Below, piece by piece: positions 5,548 through 12,746 of a stretch of 12,746 nt of DNA. Within the stretch, counting starts at the first letter, position 1; each line of letters opens with the position of its first letter. The position numbers were made by a program, and so were the translations under genes. The DNA lies in NCBI GenBank assembly GCA_023230795.1, contig JALNWR010000067.1:1-12746 (forward strand), read 5' to 3'. The notes beneath the pieces were generated by a model. It searched no databases. It was not told the origin of the DNA and was given only the letters and a program-made list of their open reading frames with translations. This stretch comes from Candidatus Cloacimonadota bacterium (lineage in GTDB: Bacteria > Cloacimonadota > Cloacimonadia > Cloacimonadales > Cloacimonadaceae).

Positions 5548-7349
5548 TAAACCTCCTGTGTTTTACCTTTAGATTTTGAAAATGGTTTATATTCCATGCC
5601 GGGTCCTTCGAACGCGGCGTTTTTGTAAAATTCAACAAATGTAAGGCGCAAAGGATGCACAAAACCGGAAAGTGCGCCCAGGCCAAGATTGAGTCCGTGT
5701 CCCAGGATCATGAAGACAAGGAAGATCACAGGCCCCACTATCGGCGTGGATGACAATTGGGCTCCGATGCTATTGACGACAAAGCCCAGAATCGCACTGG
5801 ATACGCCCAAAGCGAACAGACGGATATAACTCAAGATATCGCCAAAGAATCCTGTAACGACGTTGTACAGCAGCCAGAGGCCTCCTGCGATGTTGATCAA
5901 AGGGTTCTTTCCCGGCTGGTTAAAGAGCAGGATCAGTCCCAGACCGCCCCACAGCGGATACTTCAGGTAGGGCTGCACCGCGGATATATCTGTCCCCAGT
6001 TGCTGAGCGCCCAAGACCGAGAGGGTGGCTATAAAAAGGAAGGTGCCAAATTCACTGAGTCCGTGCATAAAGCCGGACTGGTGAATCTTTTTGACTATTG
6101 CTATGCCGATGCCAAAGAGGATCTGAATCACACCCAAAAGCAGGGCAAAATTGAAGATTTGGTCGTTGTTCTGGATTAGAAACTTTTCGCCTATCACAGG
6201 TAGCTGCTTCAGATCATAACCCAAAAGGGAACCTACCACCAAGCCCATGATGATGCTGGACGCTCCAAAGAGGATGACCAGATTCATCATAGCTTTCATG
6301 CTTTCTTTTTTGGATTTCCATTTGAGGAATACCGCCAAAGCAATGATGACTATGCCATAGGCAATATCCGCATTGCAGAAGCCAAAGAAAAGCATGAAGA
6401 AGGGAGCAAAAAAGGGAGTGAGGTCAAATTCGTTGTACTTTGGCAACATATACATCTTGCTGATGGGCTCGAAGATGCGGGAAAACCAGCTATTCTTGAG
6501 CCGGATGGGAGGATTCTCCTCTACTTTGGCAGCAGACGAGAAGTAGATCAAGTCTTCTTGTTTGATAAAATCGATCAGGCCTTCTTCTTTGCCGATGGGA
6601 ATCCAGCCGCTGATGATCCGCAGATGGTCTTCAGCTTCTTTCACAGCTTGCAGGCTGGCATCTTCAAAATCATACTCTGTAGTGATTCTGCTTACTTCGG
6701 TGATAAAGGCCTGTGAGGCGACAGTAGTGATCGAAGTAAAATACTCATCTATAGCCTCGATTCTGGTTTCGGTTTCAGCATATTTTTGCTTCAGCTCTTG
6801 CAAGGTTTGCTGGTGGAAAGAGAATCTATCGGCTTCCAGAGCGGGACTTTCTCCCTGATAGAAGGCTACGAAATAGAGTATGCCGCTGCGCTCACCGATG
6901 ATTCTGACGGTGTGCTCTTCTTCCCATTCCGGCTGAAAGTGGTTTTTCATGCAGTGATAAAATTCTACGCCTACGTCATTTTCGCGCAGTTTTTCTATAA
7001 GTTCATAATCAAAATCTCCCCAGGGCTGCAGATCGCGGATTTGCTTGTTCAGGATTTCCAGCTTGCGCTCCAGATCATCTTTCTCCTGGCGGGCTTTATT
7101 GATCTGGTTTAAGAGAGCTTTGGTGGGCAGATTGGTGCTGCTTTTGCTCTCAGAAGGCTCTATCCTGCCCAGGAATTTCAGAGCTTCGGTATATTCGCGC
7201 AGCAAATCTTGATTGCTGACCAAGACGTCGGTCTTTTCATTCGTAGAGCGGATAATATGGAGCAGCCCCAGCTCTTGTAATTTGGCCAGGAATGCTTCGT
7301 ATTCCAAATGGTAGAGCACGAATGTGTATTTCTTCATTTTCTCAATCAT
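5547..7349 (-). CDS. atpI: V/A-type ATPase subunit I (membrane stator, a-subunit homologue)
   Basis: 600 residues, normal for bacterial/archaeal subunit I. The N-terminal ~300 residues are a soluble coiled-coil arm (heptad-rich ~75-110 and ~180-205) that contacts the peripheral stalk. From ~310 onwards there are about seven or eight membrane helices. Conserved features: KYNEFDLTPFFAPFFMLFFG at the membrane entry (~304-323); GDILSYIRLFALGVSSA, with R510 as the essential arginine facing the K ring; and VHPLRLTFVEFYKN near the C-terminus (H565, R568, E573). Together with K it forms the two half-channels for ions. The start ATG (7349) overlaps the atpD stop as ATGA and is preceded by GGAG. The start residues MIEKMKKYTFVLYH fit the family's N-terminus. 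Confidence 0.95.
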   Translation of the reverse strand: MIEKMKKYTFVLYHLEYEAFLAKLQELGLLHIIRSTNEKTDVLVSNQDLLREYTEALKFLGRIEPSESKSSTNLPTKALLNQINKARQEKDDLERKLEILNKQIRDLQPWGDFDYELIEKLRENDVGVEFYHCMKNHFQPEWEEEHTVRIIGERSGILYFVAFYQGESPALEADRFSFHQQTLQELKQKYAETETRIEAIDEYFTSITTVASQAFITEVSRITTEYDFEDASLQAVKEAEDHLRIISGWIPIGKEEGLIDFIKQEDLIYFSSAAKVEENPPIRLKNSWFSRIFEPISKMYMLPKYNEFDLTPFFAPFFMLFFGFCNADIAYGIVIIALAVFLKWKSKKESMKAMMNLVILFGASSIIMGLVVGSLLGYDLKQLPVIGEKFLIQNNDQIFNFALLLGVIQILFGIGIAIVKKIHQSGFMHGLSEFGTFLFIATLSVLGAQQLGTDISAVQPYLKYPLWGGLGLILLFNQPGKNPLINIAGGLWLLYNVVTGFFGDILSYIRLFALGVSSAILGFVVNSIGAQLSSTPIVGPVIFLVFMILGHGLNLGLGALSGFVHPLRLTFVEFYKNAAFEGPGMEYKPFSKSKGKTQEV

Positions 7350-7939
7350 TGCAGCTCCTCCGTGCGGTTTTTCAGGATTTTTTGAGCAGCTTTGCTGAGG
7401 TTTTCTTCATCTTCCAGATAGCGCTTTATCTTCATAATCGCATCTTCAAAAGCAGGTATCTGCACCTTCTCGTAAAGATTCACTTTCTGGGTGGTCTTCT
7501 TGCGCACGTGTTCCAGAATGTGCATCTTACGCAGAAAGAACTCCCGTTCGATCTGCAGGTGCGACAGCTCTTTGAGCAGGACTATTCCATCCAAATACCA
7601 GCTTGGCTTTGTAAAGAGATTGAAGGGTGCGATCTCATAATCGATGTCTTCCAGAACCGGAGTTTTTACCCCGGCGATCTTTTGAGTTTTGATCGAGACT
7701 TCTTTGATGGAGATCAAATCCGGATCAAATTCACTCCAGAGCTTCATAAAGACATCCAGCTCTTTGGTGCGCTCTATGACCTGTTGATCCAGCTCAGCGG
7801 CTTTGTTGCGGGCTTTTTTTACTTCCACCCGCAAGGCTGCTTCTTTGTTTTTTAGCGTAGGCAAAGCTTTTTCACGCACTCCCAATTGCTTGATTAGCTG
7901 CAATTGCGAGATTTTGTTGTATTGAAACTTCAGACTCAT
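7346..7939 (-). CDS. atpD: V/A-type ATPase subunit D (central rotor shaft)
   Basis: 197 residues. Subunit D forms the coiled-coil axle inside the A3B3 head. The N-terminal helix (FQYNKISQLQLIKQLGVREKA, then a long charged helix to ~70) and the C-terminal helix (~125-197) would pair antiparallel. The C-terminal stretch TTQKVNLYEKVQIPAFEDAI (~149-168) is the usual conserved motif of the family. It overlaps atpB upstream and atpI downstream by four bases each (ATGA), indicating translational coupling. In many V-ATPases D works with a small subunit F. No F gene lies in this operon. Confidence 0.94.
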   Translation of the reverse strand: MSLKFQYNKISQLQLIKQLGVREKALPTLKNKEAALRVEVKKARNKAAELDQQVIERTKELDVFMKLWSEFDPDLISIKEVSIKTQKIAGVKTPVLEDIDYEIAPFNLFTKPSWYLDGIVLLKELSHLQIEREFFLRKMHILEHVRKKTTQKVNLYEKVQIPAFEDAIMKIKRYLEDEENLSKAAQKILKNRTEELQ

Positions 7940-9258
7940 GCCTTTTTCCAGTAGATTTTCATGAATTCATCTTTGATGGCGATTTCTTCCCGCTTAAAGT
8001 AGCGTTGGAAGAGCTCCCAGGTAATGTCCAGCATCTTGTCTATATCGATATTGACGTCTATAGCCAGGATTTTGTCCGAATACTCTTTGGCAAAATCCAG
8101 CACTCTCTCATCGTAGTCTGAAAGGTCAAAACCGTTTTCCATCTTGGTCTTGGCATTGGCGGCATCCGCATACAGACGGATGGCGGTGTTCATCACCTGA
8201 GGATGGTCTTCACGGGTCTTGATGCCGATCACCAATTGTTTCAAGCGGGAAAGGGAACGGAAGGGGTCCACAATGGTCTTGGAGATATCCGTATCACGCT
8301 TCAGGAAAAGCTGACCCTCTGTGATGTAACCGGTATTATCCGGGATAGCATGCGTAATATCACCACCGGACAGGGTGGTCACGGCGATGATGGTGATAGA
8401 GCCGCCTTCCGGAAATTGCACTGCTTTTTCATATAGCTTGGCCAGGTCCGAATACAAAGAGCCCGGCATGGAGTCTTTGGAAGGAATCTGATCCATACGG
8501 TTTGACACTATACTCAAGGCATCGCAATAAAGAGTCATATCGGTAAGTAGCACCAGCACTTTTTCATTGTGTTCAGAAGCGAAATATTCGGCAGCGGTCA
8601 GCGCCATATTCGGCACCAAAAGGCGCTCCACGGTGGGGTTCTCTGTAGTATTTACAAAAGAAATAATGCGATCTATCACCCCGGCGTTTTCGAAAGAATG
8701 TTTATAAAAAAGATAGTCATCATTGGAAAGTCCCATGCCTCCCAAGATGATCCTGTCACTCTGAGCGCGCAAAGCCACCATGGTCATTACTTCATTATAG
8801 GGTTGATCCGGATCTGCGAAGAAGGGGATCTTTTGACCCGTAACCAGGGTGTTGTTCAGATCGATACCGGCGATGCCGGTTGAGATCAGCTCAGAGGGCT
8901 GTTTGCGCCGCACAGGATTTACGGAAGGACCACCGATTTCCACTTCAGTTCCTTCTACGTCCGGGCCTCCATCGATGGGATCACCATAGGCGTTGAAAAA
9001 GCGGCCGGCCAAGTCTGGCCCAACCTTGAGAGTAGGAGCCTTGCCCAAAAAGACAATTTCTGCATCGGTTCCGATACCTTCAGTGCCTGCAAAAATCTGC
9101 AGAGTAACGTTATCATCCACTATCTTTACCACTTGAGCCAGGCGTCCGGCCACGGTGGCGAGTTCTTCATTTCCCACGCCGGAAGCGCGCACAGAGCAAG
9201 TGGCTTTGGTGATCTGGTTTAGCTTAGTGTATATCTTTTGAAATGCTTGTGTAGCCAT
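7936..9258 (-). CDS. atpB: V/A-type ATPase subunit B (non-catalytic head subunit)
   Basis: 440 residues, family-typical. It alternates with A in the V1 hexamer and carries a degenerate nucleotide site: the usual P-loop is replaced by LVTGQKIPFFADPDQPYNEV. Diagnostic B motifs include LAGRFFNAYGDPIDGGP, LLTDMTLYCDALSIVSNRMD, and GSITIIAVTTLSGGDITHAI followed by PDNTGYITEGQLFLKRD. The N-terminal beta barrel (~1-75) precedes the alpha/beta core and the C-terminal helical domain. The start overlaps the atpA stop (TAATG at 9257-9261) and the end overlaps atpD. All key features are present and no frame problem is seen. Confidence 0.97.
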   Translation of the reverse strand: MATQAFQKIYTKLNQITKATCSVRASGVGNEELATVAGRLAQVVKIVDDNVTLQIFAGTEGIGTDAEIVFLGKAPTLKVGPDLAGRFFNAYGDPIDGGPDVEGTEVEIGGPSVNPVRRKQPSELISTGIAGIDLNNTLVTGQKIPFFADPDQPYNEVMTMVALRAQSDRIILGGMGLSNDDYLFYKHSFENAGVIDRIISFVNTTENPTVERLLVPNMALTAAEYFASEHNEKVLVLLTDMTLYCDALSIVSNRMDQIPSKDSMPGSLYSDLAKLYEKAVQFPEGGSITIIAVTTLSGGDITHAIPDNTGYITEGQLFLKRDTDISKTIVDPFRSLSRLKQLVIGIKTREDHPQVMNTAIRLYADAANAKTKMENGFDLSDYDERVLDFAKEYSDKILAIDVNIDIDKMLDITWELFQRYFKREEIAIKDEFMKIYWKKA

Positions 9259-11012
9259 TATTTAGCACTCCTTTCTTCAACTTCTTTGAGAAGTCCCTTT
9301 TCGTATTGCTTAAACTCCTCTGTGTCTATCTCAACGTAGTTCATCTGTTTGCAGATGTTTATCAGTCTCATGAAGTAAGGCATTATTTCCTCAAAGGTCT
9401 CAAATACAAAGGTTTTGCCGCAGATATCCAGGATCAGCTCAAGCATGTATTCCTGTCTTTGCATGGGCGTGGATTGATCGACGTCATCAAAGCCATCTTG
9501 TTGCAGGATAACCCTATCCACCAGCTCACTTTTCCAATATTTGTCATGATACAAGAGCGGTACGCCGTCATCTCCCAGGATGTTGATCTGCTCCTGCGCT
9601 TCGCGGCCTCTTCGCAAGATATCCTTGGTGAGGATCACGTCGTTGACCCAATTGGGATTGACGTTTTCATTCAGATAATCTATGACCTCAGGATATTCCA
9701 GATATTTGCTGTATGAATCTATAGGGTCCACTGCGGGGTAGCGTTTGCTGTCTGCTCTGGCCTGAGATAGGGCGTAAAAACAGCGGGCAGCTTTCTTGGT
9801 GGATTCGGTAACCGGTTCTTTGAGGTTTCCTCCGGCGGGGGATACGGTTCCTATGAAAGTAATGGATCCGGTTTCGCCACTTTTCAGATATACGAAGCCG
9901 GCTCTGGCATAGAAGCTGGATATGATGGCTGGTAAATCCATGGGGAAGGCATCAGGGCCGGGAAGCTCTTCCATGCGGTTGCTCATCTCACGCAAGGCCT
10001 GAGCCCAGCGCGAAGTGGAATCTGCCAGCAGCAGCACTTTGAGACCCATATTGCGGTAGTATTCTGCAATGGTCATGGCTGTGTAAACCGAAGCTTCCCG
10101 CGCGGCCACAGGCATATTTGAGGTATTACAGATGATGATGGTTCTTTCCATCAGCTTACGTCCGGTTCTGGGGTCATCCAATTTGGGAAATTCTACAAAC
10201 ATTTCCACCACTTCGTTTGCCCTTTCTCCGCAGGCAGCCATGATGATCATGTCTGCATCAGCGTTTTTGGAGAGGGAGTGTTGCAAGACGGTCTTGCCCG
10301 CGCCAAATGGCCCGGGGATAAAGCCGGTGCCGCCTTCGACCATGGGGTTCAGGGTATCGAGAGTGCGAACTCCGGTTTCCAAAAGCCGGAAAGGACGGGG
10401 CTTTTCTGTATAAGCTTTTATCGGGATTTTTACAGGCCAGTACTGGATCATATTGAGCTCGATATCCTTGCCTTCCTTATCTGTAATCACGGCAATGGTA
10501 TCTGTGATCTTATAGGTGCCTTTTTCAACTATACTCTTTACCGTGTATTCATCAGTAAGGCCAAAGGGGACCATGATTTTATGAGAAATCCAGCTTTCGG
10601 GCACATTACCCAGCCAGTCTCCTGCAGAAACCTTGTCATTGGCTTTGGCAGACGGGGTGAATTCCCAGGAGCTGTCTTCATCCAGAGGGTCTGTATATTC
10701 ACCGCGGGTCAAAAAGACACCCTTCATTTTGTTCAGATCATTTTGCAGGCCGTCATAATTCTTGGCAAGCATACCTGGTCCCAGTTTTACTTCCAACATC
10801 TTTTCGGTAAATTCTACTGTATTGCCTGGTCTCAGTCCGCGGGTGCTTTCAAACACCTGCGTATATGCGATACTTCCAAGCACTTTGATGACTTCTGCCA
10901 TCAATCTTTCTCCGCCCAAATCAATGTAGCAGATCTCGTTTTGGGATACAGGCCCCGAAACCTCTACTTGAACCAGGTTTTCGATAATCGCTTTTACTAC
11001 ACCTTTGGTCAT
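9258..11012 (-). CDS. atpA: V/A-type ATPase subunit A (catalytic)
   Basis: 584 residues, normal length. It hydrolyses or synthesises ATP in the V1 head. Walker A is GPFGAGKT (234-241, K240), with alanine where many family members have serine; this form also fits the Chlamydia/Bacteroidetes-type enzymes. The catalytic glutamate is E263 in CGERANEVVE. The Walker B region is VLLLADSTSRWAQALREMSN (~326-345). The inserted non-homologous region of A subunits (~105-190, including TPSAKANDKVSAGDWLG) distinguishes it from F-type beta. AGAAGG at about 11020-11025 precedes the ATG at 11012. The gene lies 11 bp after the DUF2764 stop and overlaps atpB by one base. Confidence 0.98.
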   Translation of the reverse strand: MTKGVVKAIIENLVQVEVSGPVSQNEICYIDLGGERLMAEVIKVLGSIAYTQVFESTRGLRPGNTVEFTEKMLEVKLGPGMLAKNYDGLQNDLNKMKGVFLTRGEYTDPLDEDSSWEFTPSAKANDKVSAGDWLGNVPESWISHKIMVPFGLTDEYTVKSIVEKGTYKITDTIAVITDKEGKDIELNMIQYWPVKIPIKAYTEKPRPFRLLETGVRTLDTLNPMVEGGTGFIPGPFGAGKTVLQHSLSKNADADMIIMAACGERANEVVEMFVEFPKLDDPRTGRKLMERTIIICNTSNMPVAAREASVYTAMTIAEYYRNMGLKVLLLADSTSRWAQALREMSNRMEELPGPDAFPMDLPAIISSFYARAGFVYLKSGETGSITFIGTVSPAGGNLKEPVTESTKKAARCFYALSQARADSKRYPAVDPIDSYSKYLEYPEVIDYLNENVNPNWVNDVILTKDILRRGREAQEQINILGDDGVPLLYHDKYWKSELVDRVILQQDGFDDVDQSTPMQRQEYMLELILDICGKTFVFETFEEIMPYFMRLINICKQMNYVEIDTEEFKQYEKGLLKEVEERSAK

Positions 11013-11023
11013 CGTTTTACCTT

Positions 11024-11911
11024 CTATTTATGCTTTATTCTTATATTAAAATCTTCTGGAAATTCAAAGCTGTTTTCCAGTTTGTTCAGGGTGTCGTGAA
11101 ACACTTCTTTACCCAGCTTTATATCCGCTATCAGCCAGCGGTTTATGATGCGCAGCTTGCTATAGTAGCCCAGGATGCGATCTATATTGAAGTATTCAAA
11201 GAAATTCTGTTCATCGATCCATTTATTGCGCAGCAGGTCATAGCCGCGCTCCCTGTACAGGATGTTATTCTGCTCCCAGATGCGCATGATTTCGTTAAAC
11301 AGCGGATGATCCTTGCCCAGTCCAAAATCTGCGGCATGGCTTTTGCTGAGATTGGTTACCGTATCATCCTCGCCGATCAGGTATGAGGCAAATTCCATCT
11401 TGTGATTTCGACCATTGATGGCGGTGAGGATGTTCTTGATATTGCGCTGTAGCTCAAACCACTGGACTATAAACTTATTTTTGGCCTCTTTGGCAAAGTC
11501 AAAAAGGTGGGAAAGCAGCTGGTGCTCCAAAGCAAATGGATGCGGGAGCTCTTCCTGGGTCATGGCATCCAGGGTGATCCGGGCAATAAAGCCAGGCAGG
11601 TAAGCGTATTCCGGCGGGGTATCCAAACGGGGATTATCCGCTTTATGCCGCAAAAAATCAAGATACTCCTCCCAATACTCTGGACTGTTCAGTCCTTCCG
11701 GGCTGGGCTGTTTATCGCTATTTTTGTATAGCGACAGGAGCAGATTGGCTATTTCATCGGGCAGATGCAGGAGCTTTAAGAGATTATAGTCCTGCTTGCT
11801 AAGCTGCTGTATAGCCTCTTGCCGGAAAAGCTCCGGTGTAATGGCCAGCTTGCTGTCATCCAGCGAGATAGAAGGCAAGCCGGCGATAAAGTAATAATAC
11901 TGCCTGGCCAT
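11024..11911 (-). CDS. DUF2764 protein, V-ATPase operon-associated
   Basis: 295 residues beginning MARQYYYFIAGLPSISLDDS, the hallmark of DUF2764 proteins, which occur between the E and A genes of V-ATPase operons in Chlamydiae, Spirochaetes and Bacteroidetes. The protein is soluble, mostly helical and aromatic-rich (FIVQWFELQRNIKNILTAIN; YYSKLRIINRWLIADIKLGK). This fits a structural subunit. The position suggests it does the job of the missing C subunit linking the central shaft to the rotor, or of a stalk component; this is inference from context. The stop of atpE and this start are separated by two bases (TGA-TC-ATG), so translation is coupled. The role of the family is not established to my knowledge. 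Confidence 0.85.
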   Translation of the reverse strand: MARQYYYFIAGLPSISLDDSKLAITPELFRQEAIQQLSKQDYNLLKLLHLPDEIANLLLSLYKNSDKQPSPEGLNSPEYWEEYLDFLRHKADNPRLDTPPEYAYLPGFIARITLDAMTQEELPHPFALEHQLLSHLFDFAKEAKNKFIVQWFELQRNIKNILTAINGRNHKMEFASYLIGEDDTVTNLSKSHAADFGLGKDHPLFNEIMRIWEQNNILYRERGYDLLRNKWIDEQNFFEYFNIDRILGYYSKLRIINRWLIADIKLGKEVFHDTLNKLENSFEFPEDFNIRIKHK

Positions 11912-11913
11912 GA

Positions 11914-12513
11914 TCAGCTATCAAAGAGGATCTTGGCAGTGCGGGGACGCAAATAGTTTTTGAAGAGTGCGGCAAAATCCTCATCGGTAAAGCTGAGTTT
12001 ATAGCTGCCGTCGATAGGGGAGATGGTGAATCCGGCATTGATCTGGGGGCTGAATTCAATCTTGAGTTTGCCATCAAAGCTGGATTTCAAAGAGCCGAGG
12101 AAGGCTTCATCGAGTTTCTTTTGCAGATTTTCTGAGATAACAATGCCGGCGTCGCCATGTTTCCAGCCTGCCAGAGCATCTTTGATCAGACTTTTGACGA
12201 AGTCTGCATCCTGAAAGCTCGCTTTGCTGGCCTGATCTACATTCACATTGAGAATGAGATCGGTGATCTTTTGTTTCAAGGCTGTCATGCTGTGATTGCC
12301 GGCCATTCTGAGGTCACCCTCGGTGTTTTTCTTGAGTTCCCGGGCTTTCTTTTCGGCCTCTGCTAACTGCTGTTCAGCTTTGGCTTTGGCATCTTCAATC
12401 ATGGTTTTGGCATCTGCTTTAGCTTTGTTCAAAATCTTTTCTGCTTCGGTATTGGCTTTGGCAACACCTTCTTCGTACACTTTTGCCAAAAGGTCTTGCA
12501 GCTGATCGCTCAT
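11914..12513 (-). CDS. atpE: V/A-type ATPase subunit E (peripheral stalk)
   Basis: 199 residues. E is the outer stalk that holds the head still against rotation. The N-terminal ~70 residues form an Ala/Glu/Lys-rich coiled coil (AEKILNKAKADAKTMIEDAK). The C-terminal globular domain ends GSYKLSFTDEDFAALFKNYL then RPRTAKILFDS, close to the family pattern. I choose the ATG at 12513 rather than the TTG at 12525, because GGAG at 12520-12523 lies 6 nt upstream and overlaps that TTG. First gene of the operon. The partner stalk subunit G/H was not found, although a small coiled-coil gene elsewhere in the genome could supply it. Confidence 0.9.
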   Translation of the reverse strand: MSDQLQDLLAKVYEEGVAKANTEAEKILNKAKADAKTMIEDAKAKAEQQLAEAEKKARELKKNTEGDLRMAGNHSMTALKQKITDLILNVNVDQASKASFQDADFVKSLIKDALAGWKHGDAGIVISENLQKKLDEAFLGSLKSSFDGKLKIEFSPQINAGFTISPIDGSYKLSFTDEDFAALFKNYLRPRTAKILFDS

Positions 12514-12519
12514 ACTTAA

Positions 12520-12523
12520 CTCC
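12520..12523 (-). promoter_or_regulatory. Ribosome-binding site deciding the atpE start
   Basis: GGAG on the minus strand lies 6 nt before the ATG at 12513. It supports that start over the upstream in-frame TTG at 12525, which the GGAG immediately follows. Confidence 0.6.
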
Positions 12524-12545
12524 AATGTTTTCTACTTTGTGTCAA

Positions 12546-12572
12546 ATTATGAATCATCCCTTTTTCTGTCAA
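12546..12572 (-). promoter_or_regulatory. Candidate sigma-70-like promoter of the V-ATPase operon
   Basis: On the minus strand a perfect TTGACA (12567-12572) is followed after 15 bp by CATAAT (12546-12551, five of six consensus positions). An alternative -10, TAATTT, would give a 17-bp spacer. It lies about 35 bp upstream of the atpE start. A second TTGACA (12540-12545) has no -10 partner. Confidence 0.5.
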
Positions 12573-12631
12573 CCAGTTTATCAGTCGGCATTCCCCCATT
12601 TTTCGAAAGTCTGATCATGGACTGGTCGGTA

Positions 12632-12746
12632 TTTGCTATCTGAAATGCCGTCCCTACAGGACTCAAGGCATTGTGCAGATCTAGGTTTGCTATCTGAAAT
12701 GGCGTCCCTACAGGACTCTTAGTTATTGTGTAGCTATAGCTTGCTA
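12632..12746. repeat. 54-bp tandem repeat array, cut by window end
   Basis: A 33-bp unit starting TTTGCTATCTGAAATG recurs at 12632-12664 and 12686-12718 with one mismatch (ccg versus gcg). A third copy begins at 12740 (CTTGCTA), keeping the exact 54-bp period. The 21-bp spacers are themselves related (ATTGTG.AG.T.TAG), so this is one degenerate 54-bp tandem unit. Each unit can form a small GTCC-ctaca-GGAC hairpin. The array lies upstream of the V-ATPase promoter. Confidence 0.8.

Noticed and set aside
7292..7855. 187-codon open frame on the plus strand
   Set aside because: Antisense to atpD and the start of atpI, both well supported.
10278..11099. 273-codon open frame on the plus strand
   Set aside because: It lies antisense to the clearly real atpA gene and extends into the end of the DUF2764 gene; a shadow frame without its own start signal.
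12632..12746. Possible CRISPR array at the right edge
   Set aside because: The 21-bp 'spacers' resemble each other and the repeats differ from each other, so the whole 54-bp block is one tandem unit. No cas gene is present.

Overview
The window looks like a chromosomal segment of an uncultured Gram-negative-type anaerobe, most likely of the Cloacimonetes (WWE1) or a neighbouring Fibrobacteres-Chlorobi-Bacteroidetes-type lineage. This placement is inference. It rests on a V/A-type ATPase operon of the Chlamydia/Spirochaete/Bacteroidetes gene order, the remnant of a FlgD-like/type IX-type C-terminal secretion domain, and a small basic protein of a kind I associate with Cloacimonetes. No rRNA or other marker settles it.

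Left part (1-1557): a moderately GC-rich housekeeping block. The 3' end of a YbbR/CdaR-like gene overlaps tsaD (t6A tRNA modification) by four bases. A tRNA-Gly(CCC) gene follows on the opposite strand, with its CCA tail encoded.

Middle part (about 1560-4980): an accessory, repeat-rich and largely AT-rich stretch. It holds a degenerate GGATT-type short repeat, a perfect 16-bp inverted repeat, a small basic protein gene that seems to have gained an in-frame stop codon, and a two-tier inverted repeat. Then come a protein with a HEPN-like RNTIAH motif and a three-helix membrane protein. The rest is non-coding or decayed: a short hairpin, a perfect 26-bp GC-rich palindrome, the C-terminal remnant of a secreted-protein gene, a signal-peptide-like start cut off by repeats, and a mosaic of repeats and hairpins (4615-4960). 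The HEPN/membrane pair is the best candidate for an undescribed (defence or toxin-like) unit, but the evidence is motif and context only.

Right part (4984-12572): a complete, tightly packed leftward V/A-type ATPase operon, transcribed in the order atpE - DUF2764 - atpA - atpB - atpD - atpI - atpK. A plausible promoter lies at 12546-12572 and a strong intrinsic terminator at 4984-5014. A and B form the V1 hexamer, D the central shaft, E the peripheral stalk, and I plus K the membrane ion path. DUF2764 sits where a C/stalk subunit might be expected. No F, G/H or canonical C gene is present. The K subunit carries every ligand position of the Enterococcus hirae NtpK sodium site, so Na+ coupling is likely.

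Right edge (12632-12746): a 54-bp tandem repeat with two full copies and a third cut by the window end. It resembles a CRISPR superficially but is not one.
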